Source: W0P28-013 sp964570565
GTDB taxonomy: Bacteria > Bacteroidota > Bacteroidia > Bacteroidales > Paludibacteraceae
Direction of reading: 5' to 3'
DNA: 36,620 bases
NCBI GenBank assembly: GCA_964570565.1
Contig: CAZMYT010000010.1
Location: 1-36,620, forward strand
Part shown: positions 8,373-16,692 of the stretch, in pieces
Layout: each line of letters opens with the position of its first letter
Position numbering within the stretch: position 1 is the stretch's first letter
The notes under the pieces: generated by a model
The model's input: only the letters and a program-made list of their open reading frames with translations
What the model was told of the DNA's origin: nothing
The model's database searches: none
Position numbers and translations under genes: made by a program

Positions 8373-9452
8373 TCAGATTAAGTCTACTTTATGAAATAAG
8401 TTCATCCATTCTCCGTATATGGATAAGGGAGAATAGCGCTCTGTTATTTTGATTGTTTCTTGCGCCAGTTTTTTTCGTAACTGGTCATCTTTTATTACTT
8501 TTAGAATGGCATTGCTTAGTGCGTCGCTGTTTTCGGGAGGAACTAAAAGCCCGCCTCCATTTGCTAAAATCGTTTCAGGTCCTTCAGGACATTGGAAGGA
8601 TACAATTGGCAGTTGGCATGCGGCCGCTTCCAATAATACCATCGGGAATCCTTCAAACCGCGACGACATAATGTATAGTGCCGCATTGGCATATTCCGCT
8701 TCAATATTAGATGTGTACCCCTTAAAATGAACATTTTGTGTTAAATTCAATTGGCGACACTGTTCAGTTAGTTGTTCATAATCTTCTCCTTCTCCAAAAA
8801 TATCTAACGTCCAATCAGGTGCTTCGCTAAAGACTTTTGGGAGTGCTTGTAATAATAAATCATACCCTTTTTGAGGATGCAAACGCCCTACAGAAATCAT
8901 GCGTTTTGAATCAGCTCCTACTCCTATGGTTGGATTAACAGAAACCATATTAGGGATGACGCTTACGTTGGTGAGGACACGTTTGAATTTTTGTTCATCA
9001 TTTTCTGTTAAAACTACCACTTGACGAAATTTTTTATACAACACATTACGCATTGAACGTACTATATTGTTATACATCTCAAATTTGAAATGCTCGCAGG
9101 CAATTGATTTTTTAGATAAGCCTGCCCACCAAAGTAAGAGTGATGCTAAAATCTTTTGTCCTATAATAACATCTTCTGCTATGAGCGTTTGACATCGTTT
9201 AACAAGGCGAAGTTGTTTCGCTATTAATAGTACTCTTTTTCTCAATCCTAATTCAATGCTATATTCCTTATCGCTAAGATATGTAACATTAACGTTTGAA
9301 TTTAAAAAATATTTGATCGTTGGTTCATTTTTAAATACAGACACAATACAGACATCATGATTGTGTTTAGCAAACTCATTTGCCAAACAACAGGTTGTAC
9401 GTTCTGTACCTCCTTTGGTCGTTATGTCTTGTATAAGAAATGCGATCTTCAT
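8373..9452 (-). CDS. Glycosyltransferase family 4
   Basis: 359-residue GT-B fold transferase. The N-terminal MKIAFLIQDITTKGGTERTT is the usual acceptor-domain start with a glycine-rich loop. The C-terminal domain has SVGRLHPQKGYDLLLQA, LDIFGEGEDYEQL and the EX7E signature region SSRFEGFPMVLLEAAACQLPIVS. These are retaining-type GT4 features. The frame is open 16 codons further upstream, but ATG 9452 gives the canonical start and overlaps the upstream GT2 stop as ATGA, indicating coupling. The acceptor and donor sugars are unknown. Confidence 0.92.
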   Translation of the reverse strand: MKIAFLIQDITTKGGTERTTCCLANEFAKHNHDVCIVSVFKNEPTIKYFLNSNVNVTYLSDKEYSIELGLRKRVLLIAKQLRLVKRCQTLIAEDVIIGQKILASLLLWWAGLSKKSIACEHFKFEMYNNIVRSMRNVLYKKFRQVVVLTENDEQKFKRVLTNVSVIPNMVSVNPTIGVGADSKRMISVGRLHPQKGYDLLLQALPKVFSEAPDWTLDIFGEGEDYEQLTEQCRQLNLTQNVHFKGYTSNIEAEYANAALYIMSSRFEGFPMVLLEAAACQLPIVSFQCPEGPETILANGGGLLVPPENSDALSNAILKVIKDDQLRKKLAQETIKITERYSPLSIYGEWMNLFHKVDLI

Positions 9453-10267
9453 AATCTTCGTCGTATAAAGTATACTAGCTTGTACCACCAAAAACGCCAC
9501 ATATTACCAAATTCTAAGGCTCTTAAAAATGGAGCTAATCGGCTGTACTCTTTCAACATACCCCCAATATGTAGTAATCGTTGTAGGTAATGGCTGTGTG
9601 AAACGGTATGTGTGCCCCATACGTTATGACTATGTTGTCTATACAGTATTGTTGCATCGGGAATATAATCTAAAATACCTACTCGTGCAATTTTGGCCGC
9701 AATCCACCAATCAAACATCGGTATTTCTGCAGGAAAAGGTAATACCTGTTTTTTTGCTTCTTGGTTCATTAAAATGGTACAGCCAGCTACGCAATTGGCA
9801 ACACAAATATACTTGAATTGTGTTGCAATATCCATCCTGAGTTTGTTTTGTTCTAAAAATGATGGGTGTATGAGTTGTAACTCGGAATCCACAATTTGTA
9901 AATCGGAAAACACCACAATCGGTTTTGTTTTTTTTTCTAATTCATGCATTTTTTGTAATGACCATTCTATTTTTGTTGGCAACCAAACATCGTCTTGATC
10001 ACAGAACATGATGTATTTATTCGTAGATTGCTCTAATAGAATTTCGAAAGAACGTGCACTCCCAACATTACCTTTCGTATCTTGGAGTATTTTAATCTTA
10101 TTTGGCGATTGTTGTCGAAATGTTTCAATAATAGCCACGGTGTTATCAGTAGAGCCGTCATCACGAGTCCACAATATCCAATCATCAACTGTTTGAGCAA
10201 AAAGTGATTGGAGTTGTTGGGTTATGTATTTCTCACCATTATATGTTGATAGTAGAATGTCTATCAT
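9449..10267 (-). CDS. Glycosyltransferase family 2 (rhamnosyltransferase-like)
   Basis: 272-residue GT2 enzyme. It starts IDILLSTYNGEKYI, has WTRDDGSTDNT and the motif MFCDQDDVW, a DxD variant common in rhamnosyl- and related polysaccharide transferases of this subfamily. The C-terminal part has IPMFDWWIAAKIA and YRQHSHNVWG, conserved acceptor-side motifs of the same subgroup. No clear transmembrane anchor. The gene starts two bases after the EpsG-like polymerase and ends in an ATGA overlap with the GT4 gene. Rhamnose as donor is a family resemblance only; rfbB nearby makes a dTDP-sugar intermediate compatible with it. Confidence 0.92.
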   Translation of the reverse strand: MIDILLSTYNGEKYITQQLQSLFAQTVDDWILWTRDDGSTDNTVAIIETFRQQSPNKIKILQDTKGNVGSARSFEILLEQSTNKYIMFCDQDDVWLPTKIEWSLQKMHELEKKTKPIVVFSDLQIVDSELQLIHPSFLEQNKLRMDIATQFKYICVANCVAGCTILMNQEAKKQVLPFPAEIPMFDWWIAAKIARVGILDYIPDATILYRQHSHNVWGTHTVSHSHYLQRLLHIGGMLKEYSRLAPFLRALEFGNMWRFWWYKLVYFIRRRL

Positions 10268-10269
10268 TG

Positions 10270-11454
10270 TTAATTCTGTGTTTGGTTTAAATATTCATAT
10301 TTCCAAAACTTATCAGCTTTTTTCATTTGCTCTTGTTTGATTTGTTCTTCAGACTTGTGTTTTAAATCGAAGACGGTATGACCGATGTTAACTTTACTTA
10401 TGGAATTTTCCAATTCTACATTATACCGTCTGTAGAAGTTTGCCGAAAACAACAAAATGGATACAACCAATATCTGTTTGGGTAATACACTCTTGTTCTT
10501 AGATGTTATAATAGCATTTATTATATATACTAATGCTAAAGGAAGGAAATAAGATCTTAATCGATTGAGAATGAAGTAGTATTGAAATAATATAACAATT
10601 ATTAATAAACAAGAAAAAATAATCCAATGCCATTTTGCATCATCTTTTGAAAAATTACTATAATAAGCGGTGGAAAAAATAGCAATGGCATAAACAATAA
10701 ATATGGTTTGAAAATTTTTCTCTAGTAATAAATGATGCTTTATTGAATCTATAACAGATTCTTGAAGTGGAAGTTGATCAATGATTGGCAAAATGAAATC
10801 CTTTAATGGAATAATAAGGAACAAAATGAGTAGCATAAATAATATAATATATGCTTGTTTGTCAATTTTGATAAATCTTAATTCATACACTATAAATGTG
10901 CCAATACACATGAATAAGCCTGATTTGTGCACGGCTGCCGCCATTATAAACATTAGAATGCTGGCAATATATTTTTTCTTGAATAAAAACAAAACCATCA
11001 ACAGATAAAAGGAAACTGCCAAACATTCCCGAAATTGGTATAATACTAAATTTGCATCCAGTAGCATGAGTACAAATAGTGCCAATATACGATAGGATTT
11101 TAGCTGTTTGAAAAGTTTATAAATAGCTGCAAAGTAGATTGCTGTGATAACGACAGTCATTCCCCAGAATGAGAGACCTATACTTTTGAGTAAGCTACAA
11201 AAAATGGCAAATCCTATTTCAAAGTCGCCCTTGTAATGACCACCTAGAATATCTTTAAGGGGCTGTATGGTTTCGTAAAAAGGAACGTAAGAGAAAATAT
11301 CGGGTCCAATATAATACTTAATACCCACCCAAAATGCCGTAAATGCAAAAGCAATATGGAATAGTTGGTCACAAAGAACTTTGTGTTTTGCGAAGGAGAG
11401 TTCTACTAATGAGAGTAAAAGTAGAACAATTAAGAGAATTGTTAAGTAATTCAT
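10270..11454 (-). CDS. EpsG-like polysaccharide polymerase (multi-pass membrane protein)
   Basis: 394-residue, very hydrophobic inner-membrane protein with roughly ten transmembrane segments. It matches the EpsG family (PF14897) in its N-terminal architecture: after the first helix it has the periplasmic G-x-D-x-x-x-Y pattern (YIGPDIFSYVPFYE). Proteins of this type act as Wzy-like polymerases that join repeat units. ATG 11454 is chosen; the seven codons upstream would need a TTG start. It is the first gene of the minus-strand cluster and has a good promoter about 100 bases upstream. The family is diverse in sequence, so polymerase is the best functional guess and the exact activity is inference. 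Confidence 0.82.
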   Translation of the reverse strand: MNYLTILLIVLLLLSLVELSFAKHKVLCDQLFHIAFAFTAFWVGIKYYIGPDIFSYVPFYETIQPLKDILGGHYKGDFEIGFAIFCSLLKSIGLSFWGMTVVITAIYFAAIYKLFKQLKSYRILALFVLMLLDANLVLYQFRECLAVSFYLLMVLFLFKKKYIASILMFIMAAAVHKSGLFMCIGTFIVYELRFIKIDKQAYIILFMLLILFLIIPLKDFILPIIDQLPLQESVIDSIKHHLLLEKNFQTIFIVYAIAIFSTAYYSNFSKDDAKWHWIIFSCLLIIVILFQYYFILNRLRSYFLPLALVYIINAIITSKNKSVLPKQILVVSILLFSANFYRRYNVELENSISKVNIGHTVFDLKHKSEEQIKQEQMKKADKFWKYEYLNQTQN

Positions 11455-11557
11455 TTTATCACTCGAAATATACAACCGTAGTTGTTTCGTTGATGGTGTG
11501 TCTTTAGGGTATTCTGATTCAATAAGAGTATGCGTTGCACTATACTCAAAATATGCG

Positions 11558-11589
11558 CAAATATACTATAAATATACGAAGTCGCCAAA
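11558..11589 (-). promoter_or_regulatory. Promoter of the polysaccharide operon
   Basis: Minus-strand TTTG (11589-11586), 20 bases, then TATATTTG (11565-11558): both boxes match the Bacteroidetes consensus exactly. The -33 TTTG is the end of the T tract of the rpsP terminator. The predicted 5' leader is about 95-100 nt. Confidence 0.75.
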
Positions 11590-11621
11590 AAAACGAAAGC
11601 CTGAAATTGCTTCCAGGCTTT
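11587..11621 (-). terminator. rpsP terminator
   Basis: Stem AAAGCCTG (11596-11603) with CAGGCTTT (11614-11621) around a 10-base loop. On the minus strand it is followed, after CG, by a run of seven T residues (11593-11587). It lies 24 bases after the rpsP stop codon. Confidence 0.85.
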
Positions 11622-11644
11622 TGTGTTTTTTGTGATGTAGAATG

Positions 11645-12187
11645 TTATTCTGCAACTGGAGCTTCAGGAGCTTCTATTTCAGGAGTAGCAACTTCTTCGG
11701 CTGCTGCAGCTACTTGAGCTTCAAGAGCTTCAGCTTTTTTCTTAGCTAACTCAGCAGCTTTAGCTTTGTGAGCTTCTTTTTCAGCTTCTAAACGTTTTTT
11801 AGCTTCTGCAGCTTTAGCAGTAGCAGCGTTAGCTTTTACGCCTTCGTTGTTTTTTGCTTTTTCAGCTTTCCAAGCTTCAAATTTCTTTTCAGCAGTAGCT
11901 TCGTCAAATGCACCTTTGCGAACACCACCAAGGAGGTGTTTTTTCAACAATACGCCTTCGTTTGAAAGGATTGTGTTTACAGTGTCAGTTGGTTGAGCAC
12001 CTGTTTCTACCCAATACAATGCACGGTCGAATTTCAAATCAACTGTAGCAGGGTTTGTGTTTGGGTTGTACGAACCGATACGTTCGATAAATTTACCATC
12101 ACGTGGTGCACGGCTGTCAGCAATTACGATGTGGTAATAGGCGTACCCTTTGCGACCGTGTCTTTGCAATCTAATTTTAGTTGCCAT
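11645..12187 (-). CDS. rpsP: 30S ribosomal protein S16 with long C-terminal extension
   Basis: The first ~90 residues are canonical S16 (MATKIRLQRHGRKGYAYYHI, RDGKFIERIGSYNP, ALYWVETGAQPTDTV). S16 is a small-subunit assembly protein bound to the 5' domain of 16S rRNA. The usual length is 80-90 residues. Here residues ~100-160 form an Ala/Lys/Glu-rich stretch likely to make a long charged helix or coiled coil, and the last 20 residues are acidic and Pro-rich. Extended S16 is known in Bacteroidetes, and the role of the tail is not established. Monocistronic with its own promoter and terminator, it interrupts the two halves of the polysaccharide locus. Confidence 0.97.
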   Translation of the reverse strand: MATKIRLQRHGRKGYAYYHIVIADSRAPRDGKFIERIGSYNPNTNPATVDLKFDRALYWVETGAQPTDTVNTILSNEGVLLKKHLLGGVRKGAFDEATAEKKFEAWKAEKAKNNEGVKANAATAKAAEAKKRLEAEKEAHKAKAAELAKKKAEALEAQVAAAAEEVATPEIEAPEAPVAE

Positions 12188-12245
12188 TTGTTTTGTTTTT
12201 TTGTTAAATTAATACCTAAACATGCTTTTACTCGAAAAGCGGTTG

Positions 12246-12277
12246 CAAAGGTACTATTATTTTTTTAGTCCTACAAG
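12246..12277 (-). promoter_or_regulatory. rpsP promoter
   Basis: Minus-strand CTTG (12277-12274, one mismatch to TTTG), 20 bases, then TACCTTTG (12253-12246), a perfect -7 box. The spacer is largely filled by one copy of the 15-nt inverted repeat (12259-12273). Confidence 0.7.
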
Positions 12278-12415
12278 TAGCTTGTGGATTCTTTTTTACT
12301 GCTGTTTTATATTATTTTCTCATCTTACTTACAATATGAAAGCAATTTTTACGTTGAAATATAGTTCTGGCTCTTTTAGAGCGCAGTACCTGATTGGTTT
12401 TAGGACTAAAAAAAT
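12259..12415. repeat. 15-nt inverted repeat flanking the rpsP-rfbB intergenic region
   Basis: ATTTTTTTAGTCCTA at 12259-12273 is the exact reverse complement of TAGGACTAAAAAAAT at 12401-12415. The 127 bases between them hold no gene. Relative to transcription, each divergent gene (rpsP left, rfbB right) has the copy in the same orientation upstream of its -7 box. The A/T run makes part of the match less informative; the TAGGACT core is not low complexity. Confidence 0.75.
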
Positions 12416-12446
12416 TTTTTAATACCAGCAAAAAGTATTACTTTTG
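12415..12446 (+). promoter_or_regulatory. rfbB-wza-wzc promoter
   Basis: TTTT (12415-12418, one mismatch to TTTG), 20 bases, then TACTTTTG (12439-12446), a perfect -7 box. The rfbB ATG is 31 bases downstream of the -7 box. The 290-base intergenic region 12188-12477 otherwise holds only the rpsP promoter and the inverted repeat. Confidence 0.6.
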
Positions 12447-12477
12447 CGACCTTGTATGTTTAATTCTTAATTTTGTC

Positions 12478-13536
12478 ATGAAAAAAACAATCATTATTAC
12501 TGGTGGTGCGGGTTTTATTGGCTCACACGTCGTACGTTTATTTGTTAATAAATATCCTGAATATCAAATTGTTAATTTGGATGCTCTGACTTATGCTGGC
12601 AATTTAGAGAATTTAACCGATGTGGCAAACTGCCCTAACTACACATTTGTGAAAGCTGATATTACCGACTATGAAGCCATTTCTGCCGTATTTTCTCAAT
12701 ATAAACCCGATGGTGTTATCCATTTGGCTGCGGAATCGCATGTTGACCGTTCTATAACAGATCCATTTGCTTTCATTCGTACCAATGTGATGGGAACTTG
12801 CAACTTATTGCATGTAGCTAAAGAATTGTGGAAAGGGCAAATGGAAGGAAAGCGTTTTTATCATATTTCGACTGATGAAGTGTATGGCGCTTTGGAAAAA
12901 GATGGCACTTTCTTTGTGGAAACAACAAAATATGATCCTCATTCTCCTTATTCAGCTAGTAAAGCTTCGTCCGATCATTTTGTGAGAGCTTATCACGATA
13001 CGTATGGTATGCCAGTGGTAATATCAAACTGCTCGAATAACTATGGTTCACACCATTTTCCTGAAAAATTAATTCCCCTTGCCATTAATAATATTAAACA
13101 TAATCGCCCTATTCCTATTTATGGTAAAGGTGAAAATATTCGCGACTGGTTATTTGTAGATGACCACGCACGTGCTATTGATGTGATTTTTCATACCGGT
13201 AAAGATGGTGATACTTATAACATTGGTGGTAATAATGAATGGACTAATATCGATTTGATTCGTTTATTGTGTTCTATTATGGATCGTAAATTAGGACGCG
13301 CAGAAGGAGAGTCTGCTAAACTGATTACTTACGTAACCGACCGTGCTGGGCATGATTTGCGTTATGCTATCGATTCTTCAAAATTACAACGTGAATTAGG
13401 TTGGAAACCATCTTTGCAATTTGAAGAGGGCCTTGAGAAAACCGTAGATTGGTATTTGGCAAATGAGGCATGGGTCGATCGCATTACAAGTGGCGCCTAT
13501 CAACAATACTACGAAAAACAATATACAAATCGTTAA
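12478..13536 (+). CDS. rfbB: dTDP-glucose 4,6-dehydratase
   Basis: Short-chain dehydrogenase/reductase converting dTDP-glucose to dTDP-4-keto-6-deoxyglucose with bound NAD+, an early step to dTDP-rhamnose and other deoxysugars. The 352-residue product has the Rossmann motif GGAGFIGSH (residues 9-17), LDALTYAGN at 35-42 typical of this dehydratase, the catalytic triad region HISTDEVYG (Thr132, Asp133, Glu134) and YSASK (Tyr158, Lys162). The C-terminal YAIDSSKLQRELGWKP is also diagnostic. ATG 12478 was chosen over an in-frame extension that reads through the promoter. rfbA, rfbC and rfbD are not in the window, so the rest of the dTDP-sugar pathway must lie elsewhere. It is followed at once by wza. 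Confidence 0.96.
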   Translation: MKKTIIITGGAGFIGSHVVRLFVNKYPEYQIVNLDALTYAGNLENLTDVANCPNYTFVKADITDYEAISAVFSQYKPDGVIHLAAESHVDRSITDPFAFIRTNVMGTCNLLHVAKELWKGQMEGKRFYHISTDEVYGALEKDGTFFVETTKYDPHSPYSASKASSDHFVRAYHDTYGMPVVISNCSNNYGSHHFPEKLIPLAINNIKHNRPIPIYGKGENIRDWLFVDDHARAIDVIFHTGKDGDTYNIGGNNEWTNIDLIRLLCSIMDRKLGRAEGESAKLITYVTDRAGHDLRYAIDSSKLQRELGWKPSLQFEEGLEKTVDWYLANEAWVDRITSGAYQQYYEKQYTNR

Positions 13537-13542
13537 GTGAAT

Positions 13543-14337
13543 ATGATAAATAAAAAAACAGCTCTTTATTTATTGCTTGCTATCCCTTTTTTGTTGGGTT
13601 CGTGTGGCATGAATAAAAAAATCCCTTACTTTAAAGGTTTAGAATCAACTGATTCTATTGCTGGTGTGTCGCAGCATGAAGCGCAGATTTGTCCTGATGA
13701 TATGTTGTCTATTACAGTTTCTGGGATTGATCCCGAAGCTGTGGCACCATTTAATTTACCAGTAGTAGCCTACATCTCGCCTAATTCCGACAAACTCTAT
13801 CAAACGCCAACTTTTCAACCCTATTTGGTTGATCTTAATGGTTACATTAATTTCCCCGTATTAGGAAAAGTCAAAGTGGGTGGTTTGAAAAAATCGGAAG
13901 CCATTGCACATTTGAAAAGTATGTTAGACGTTTATCTAAAGGACCCGATTATAACCATGCAGTTTATGAATTATAAAGTAACGGTTCTTGGTGAAGTGGC
14001 GCGTCCGGGGTCTTACACTATCAGTAATGAACGTATTACTATGATGGAGGCTTTGGGCTTGGCTGGTGATATGACCGTTTTTGGTCGTCGCGATAACGTA
14101 TTATTAATTCGTGAAAACTCTGGTGGATCGAAAGCCTTTGTGCGAATCAATTTAAATTCAACTGATTTGTTGTCGTCACCTTATTATTATTTGCAACAAA
14201 ATGATGTGATATATATTGAGCCTAATAGAACACGTTTGAGTGCAGCTGCCTCTGTGAACGTTTCGTTGTATTTAGGTGCTGTTTCAACCTTAGCTTCAAT
14301 GGTTACAGTTATTGTTGCATTAGTAAATAGTAAATAA
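13543..14337 (+). CDS. wza: Polysaccharide export outer-membrane lipoprotein (Wza-like)
   Basis: 264-residue lipoprotein with signal peptide and lipobox LLGSC (lipidated Cys21). The polysaccharide export domain follows (CPDDMLSITVSGIDPEAV), then SLBB-type segments (YLVDLNGYINFPVLGKVKVGG; YKVTVLGEVARPGSYTI; EALGLAGDMTVFGRRDNV; LQQNDVIYIEPN). A hydrophobic C-terminal segment (about residues 240-262) would be the outer-membrane helix. It forms the outer-membrane pore for polysaccharide export and should dock on the Wzc homologue encoded 3 bases downstream. ATG 13543 starts 6 bases after the rfbB stop; an in-frame GTG two codons earlier abuts that stop and is less likely. Confidence 0.93.
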   Translation: MINKKTALYLLLAIPFLLGSCGMNKKIPYFKGLESTDSIAGVSQHEAQICPDDMLSITVSGIDPEAVAPFNLPVVAYISPNSDKLYQTPTFQPYLVDLNGYINFPVLGKVKVGGLKKSEAIAHLKSMLDVYLKDPIITMQFMNYKVTVLGEVARPGSYTISNERITMMEALGLAGDMTVFGRRDNVLLIRENSGGSKAFVRINLNSTDLLSSPYYYLQQNDVIYIEPNRTRLSAAASVNVSLYLGAVSTLASMVTVIVALVNSK

Positions 14338-14340
14338 CTT

Positions 14341-16683
14341 ATGGAATTGGAAAATAAAAGTGTAGATCAAAACGAGATTGATATAGTAGCTATTGTACGT
14401 TTGTTGAAACGGAAGTGGTATGTATTTCTCATAACCATGGTTGCTGCTTTTGCTGTAGCTGCTTTTTATTTTTTGACTAAAGCGCCACAGTATTCCACAA
14501 CTGCTACAATCCTCATAAAAACCGACGATCCCATGAATCCACTTCAAGGGATGAATTTTGATGGCTTTATTGCTTCGGATATTCTAGGAACGACAAAGGC
14601 TGTGGACGATGAAATGGAGATATTGCGTTCAAAAAAACTTGTTAAACAGATGATTGACGAGTTGGGAATTCGTACAGCTGTGTTTAAGAAAAAAGGATTA
14701 CGCTATATTGAAATGTATGGTGGTGAGCCTTTGACAGTTGTATATCCCCCTAATTTTGAAACAACTATTCGTGGGTCTTTAGAAATTATTGTTGATAAGG
14801 ATACTGATGGTAAATATACCCTTAAATTCAAACGTAAATATATTGATAGAGAGTCTTATAAATGTTCTGTTACCTCGTTGGTTCAGCCTGTAAAAACTCC
14901 CTGGGGTGTTTTTACGTTTGTAGAACATCCTGAAAATATCAAGATTGATGACAAGAATGATGGCAGTTATACATTGAAATTTAAGTTGTCAAGTAGCAAA
15001 TCTCAGATTGACTCGTATGTTGAGTCAATCATAGTAGCTTTAGCTTCCAAAAAATCAAATGCTGTCAATTTGTCTTATACATCAAGCTGTCCAGCTAAAA
15101 ATGAGGCCATTCTCAATAAAATTATTGATTTGTATAATTTAGACGCTCTATCAGATAAAAATAGAACCTCTATGCAAATGGCTAATTTTATCACGGATCG
15201 CTTGGTGTTAATTTCGGCAGAATTGAAAGAAGCTGAAATTGATGTCGAAAATTATCGTCGTGAGCATAATATTGCTAATATAAGTACACAATCACAGTTG
15301 TTTCTTGAAACTTCTAGCGAGTATGAAAAACGTATTGCCGAAGGTGACATTCAATATAGTTTAGTGTCGTTTGTCGAAAACTATTTAAAAAAATCAACGG
15401 ATTATGATTTAATACCAAATAATACAGGTATTGAGGACAAATCATTAGGGGACTTGATTGTTTCTTATAATGAATTGGTGCTTAAATACCTTCGTATGGG
15501 TCGCTCTACGAATGAAACAAATCCGATTGTAGAACAAACGCAACATCAAATAGCGTTGCTTCGTCAAAATATTCTTCAAACAATTCGTAATGTCAAAAAA
15601 AGTATTGAAATTACGAAAACTGATTTGAAAGAGAAGAATAAAAAATTTACCGACCAAATCAGTGATGTTCCTACTCTAGAGCGTGAATTTGTTGCGATTT
15701 CCCGTCAACAGCGTATCAAACAAGGTTTATATATGTCGTTGCTTCAGAAACGTGAAGAAACCCAATTGACGTTAGCTTCTACAACTGAATCAGCAAAAAT
15801 TATTGATGCCGCTTATACGGCAGAAACAGCAGTAGCGCCTAAGCTTAAGCTTTTACTTTTGATCGCATTTGTATTGGGGGGTGCTTTAGGTGCTGCTTAT
15901 TTGTATGTGTATGCCTCATTTAATAATAGAATTCAAGATAAACATGATTTGAAACATTTAACCAAATTGCCGATTATTGGTTATATCCCATTTGTTAAAG
16001 GAACTTCTTACGTGGTGGTTTCTACTCAAAATCATGGTGTTATTGATGAAATGTTTCGTTCGATTAGGGCGAATCTGAAGTTTGTATTGAAAAATCCAAA
16101 CGAGAAGGTGATGTTGGTGACGTCAAGTATTGCTGGTGAAGGTAAATCTTTCTTCTCCATTAACTTGGCTTTGTCATTGGCCATGCTTAATAAGCGAGTG
16201 GCATTAGTTGGTTTGGATATTCGTAAGCCAATGTTGGCGAAATATTTAGGGGTGAAGAATGCTCCAGGGGTTACAAACTTCTTATCAGATAAATCGATGA
16301 AAGCGTCTAATATTGTTGTTACTTCGCCGCAAAACGCAAATTTGGATGTTTATGTCGGTGGTACCATTCCGCCTAATCCTGCCGAATTATTGAATGATAA
16401 TCGTTTGGATGAATTATTTGAAGTGTTGCGTGCCGAATATGATTATGTTATCATCGACTCAGCTCCGATTGGTTTGGTGTCAGATACCTTTATTATTAAT
16501 CATGTGGTCGATGCAGTTTTATATGTTACTCGTCAAGGTATTACGCCGCGTGAACATGTGCAGAATTTGGCAGGTTATGTATCAGAAGAAAAATTGAAGA
16601 ACGTGTCTTTAGTTTTGAATGGAGTCCCTGAAACCGATTTGTATGGTTACGGTTATGGTAATTATGTAACTAAATCAAAATAA
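14341..16683 (+). CDS. wzc: Polysaccharide co-polymerase and BY-kinase (Wzc-like tyrosine autokinase)
   Basis: 780-residue inner-membrane protein controlling chain length and export. Domains: an N-terminal Wzz segment with TM1 (~26-46); a long periplasmic coiled-coil region (~280-440); a GNVR-like segment ending in KQGLYMSLLQKREETQL (~443-475); TM2 (~503-526); then a cytosolic BY-kinase domain. The kinase has Walker A AGEGKS (Lys602), Walker A' ALVGLDIRKP and Walker B YVIIDSAP (Asp706). It ends in a tyrosine cluster, Tyr768, 770, 772 and 775, the expected autophosphorylation sites. Length is normal for a fused Bacteroidetes Wzc. No separate Wzb-type phosphatase gene is seen. It closes the rfbB-wza-wzc operon and is followed by a very strong hairpin. 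Confidence 0.95.
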   Translation: MELENKSVDQNEIDIVAIVRLLKRKWYVFLITMVAAFAVAAFYFLTKAPQYSTTATILIKTDDPMNPLQGMNFDGFIASDILGTTKAVDDEMEILRSKKLVKQMIDELGIRTAVFKKKGLRYIEMYGGEPLTVVYPPNFETTIRGSLEIIVDKDTDGKYTLKFKRKYIDRESYKCSVTSLVQPVKTPWGVFTFVEHPENIKIDDKNDGSYTLKFKLSSSKSQIDSYVESIIVALASKKSNAVNLSYTSSCPAKNEAILNKIIDLYNLDALSDKNRTSMQMANFITDRLVLISAELKEAEIDVENYRREHNIANISTQSQLFLETSSEYEKRIAEGDIQYSLVSFVENYLKKSTDYDLIPNNTGIEDKSLGDLIVSYNELVLKYLRMGRSTNETNPIVEQTQHQIALLRQNILQTIRNVKKSIEITKTDLKEKNKKFTDQISDVPTLEREFVAISRQQRIKQGLYMSLLQKREETQLTLASTTESAKIIDAAYTAETAVAPKLKLLLLIAFVLGGALGAAYLYVYASFNNRIQDKHDLKHLTKLPIIGYIPFVKGTSYVVVSTQNHGVIDEMFRSIRANLKFVLKNPNEKVMLVTSSIAGEGKSFFSINLALSLAMLNKRVALVGLDIRKPMLAKYLGVKNAPGVTNFLSDKSMKASNIVVTSPQNANLDVYVGGTIPPNPAELLNDNRLDELFEVLRAEYDYVIIDSAPIGLVSDTFIINHVVDAVLYVTRQGITPREHVQNLAGYVSEEKLKNVSLVLNGVPETDLYGYGYGNYVTKSK

Positions 16684-16692
16684 GTCTAATAG

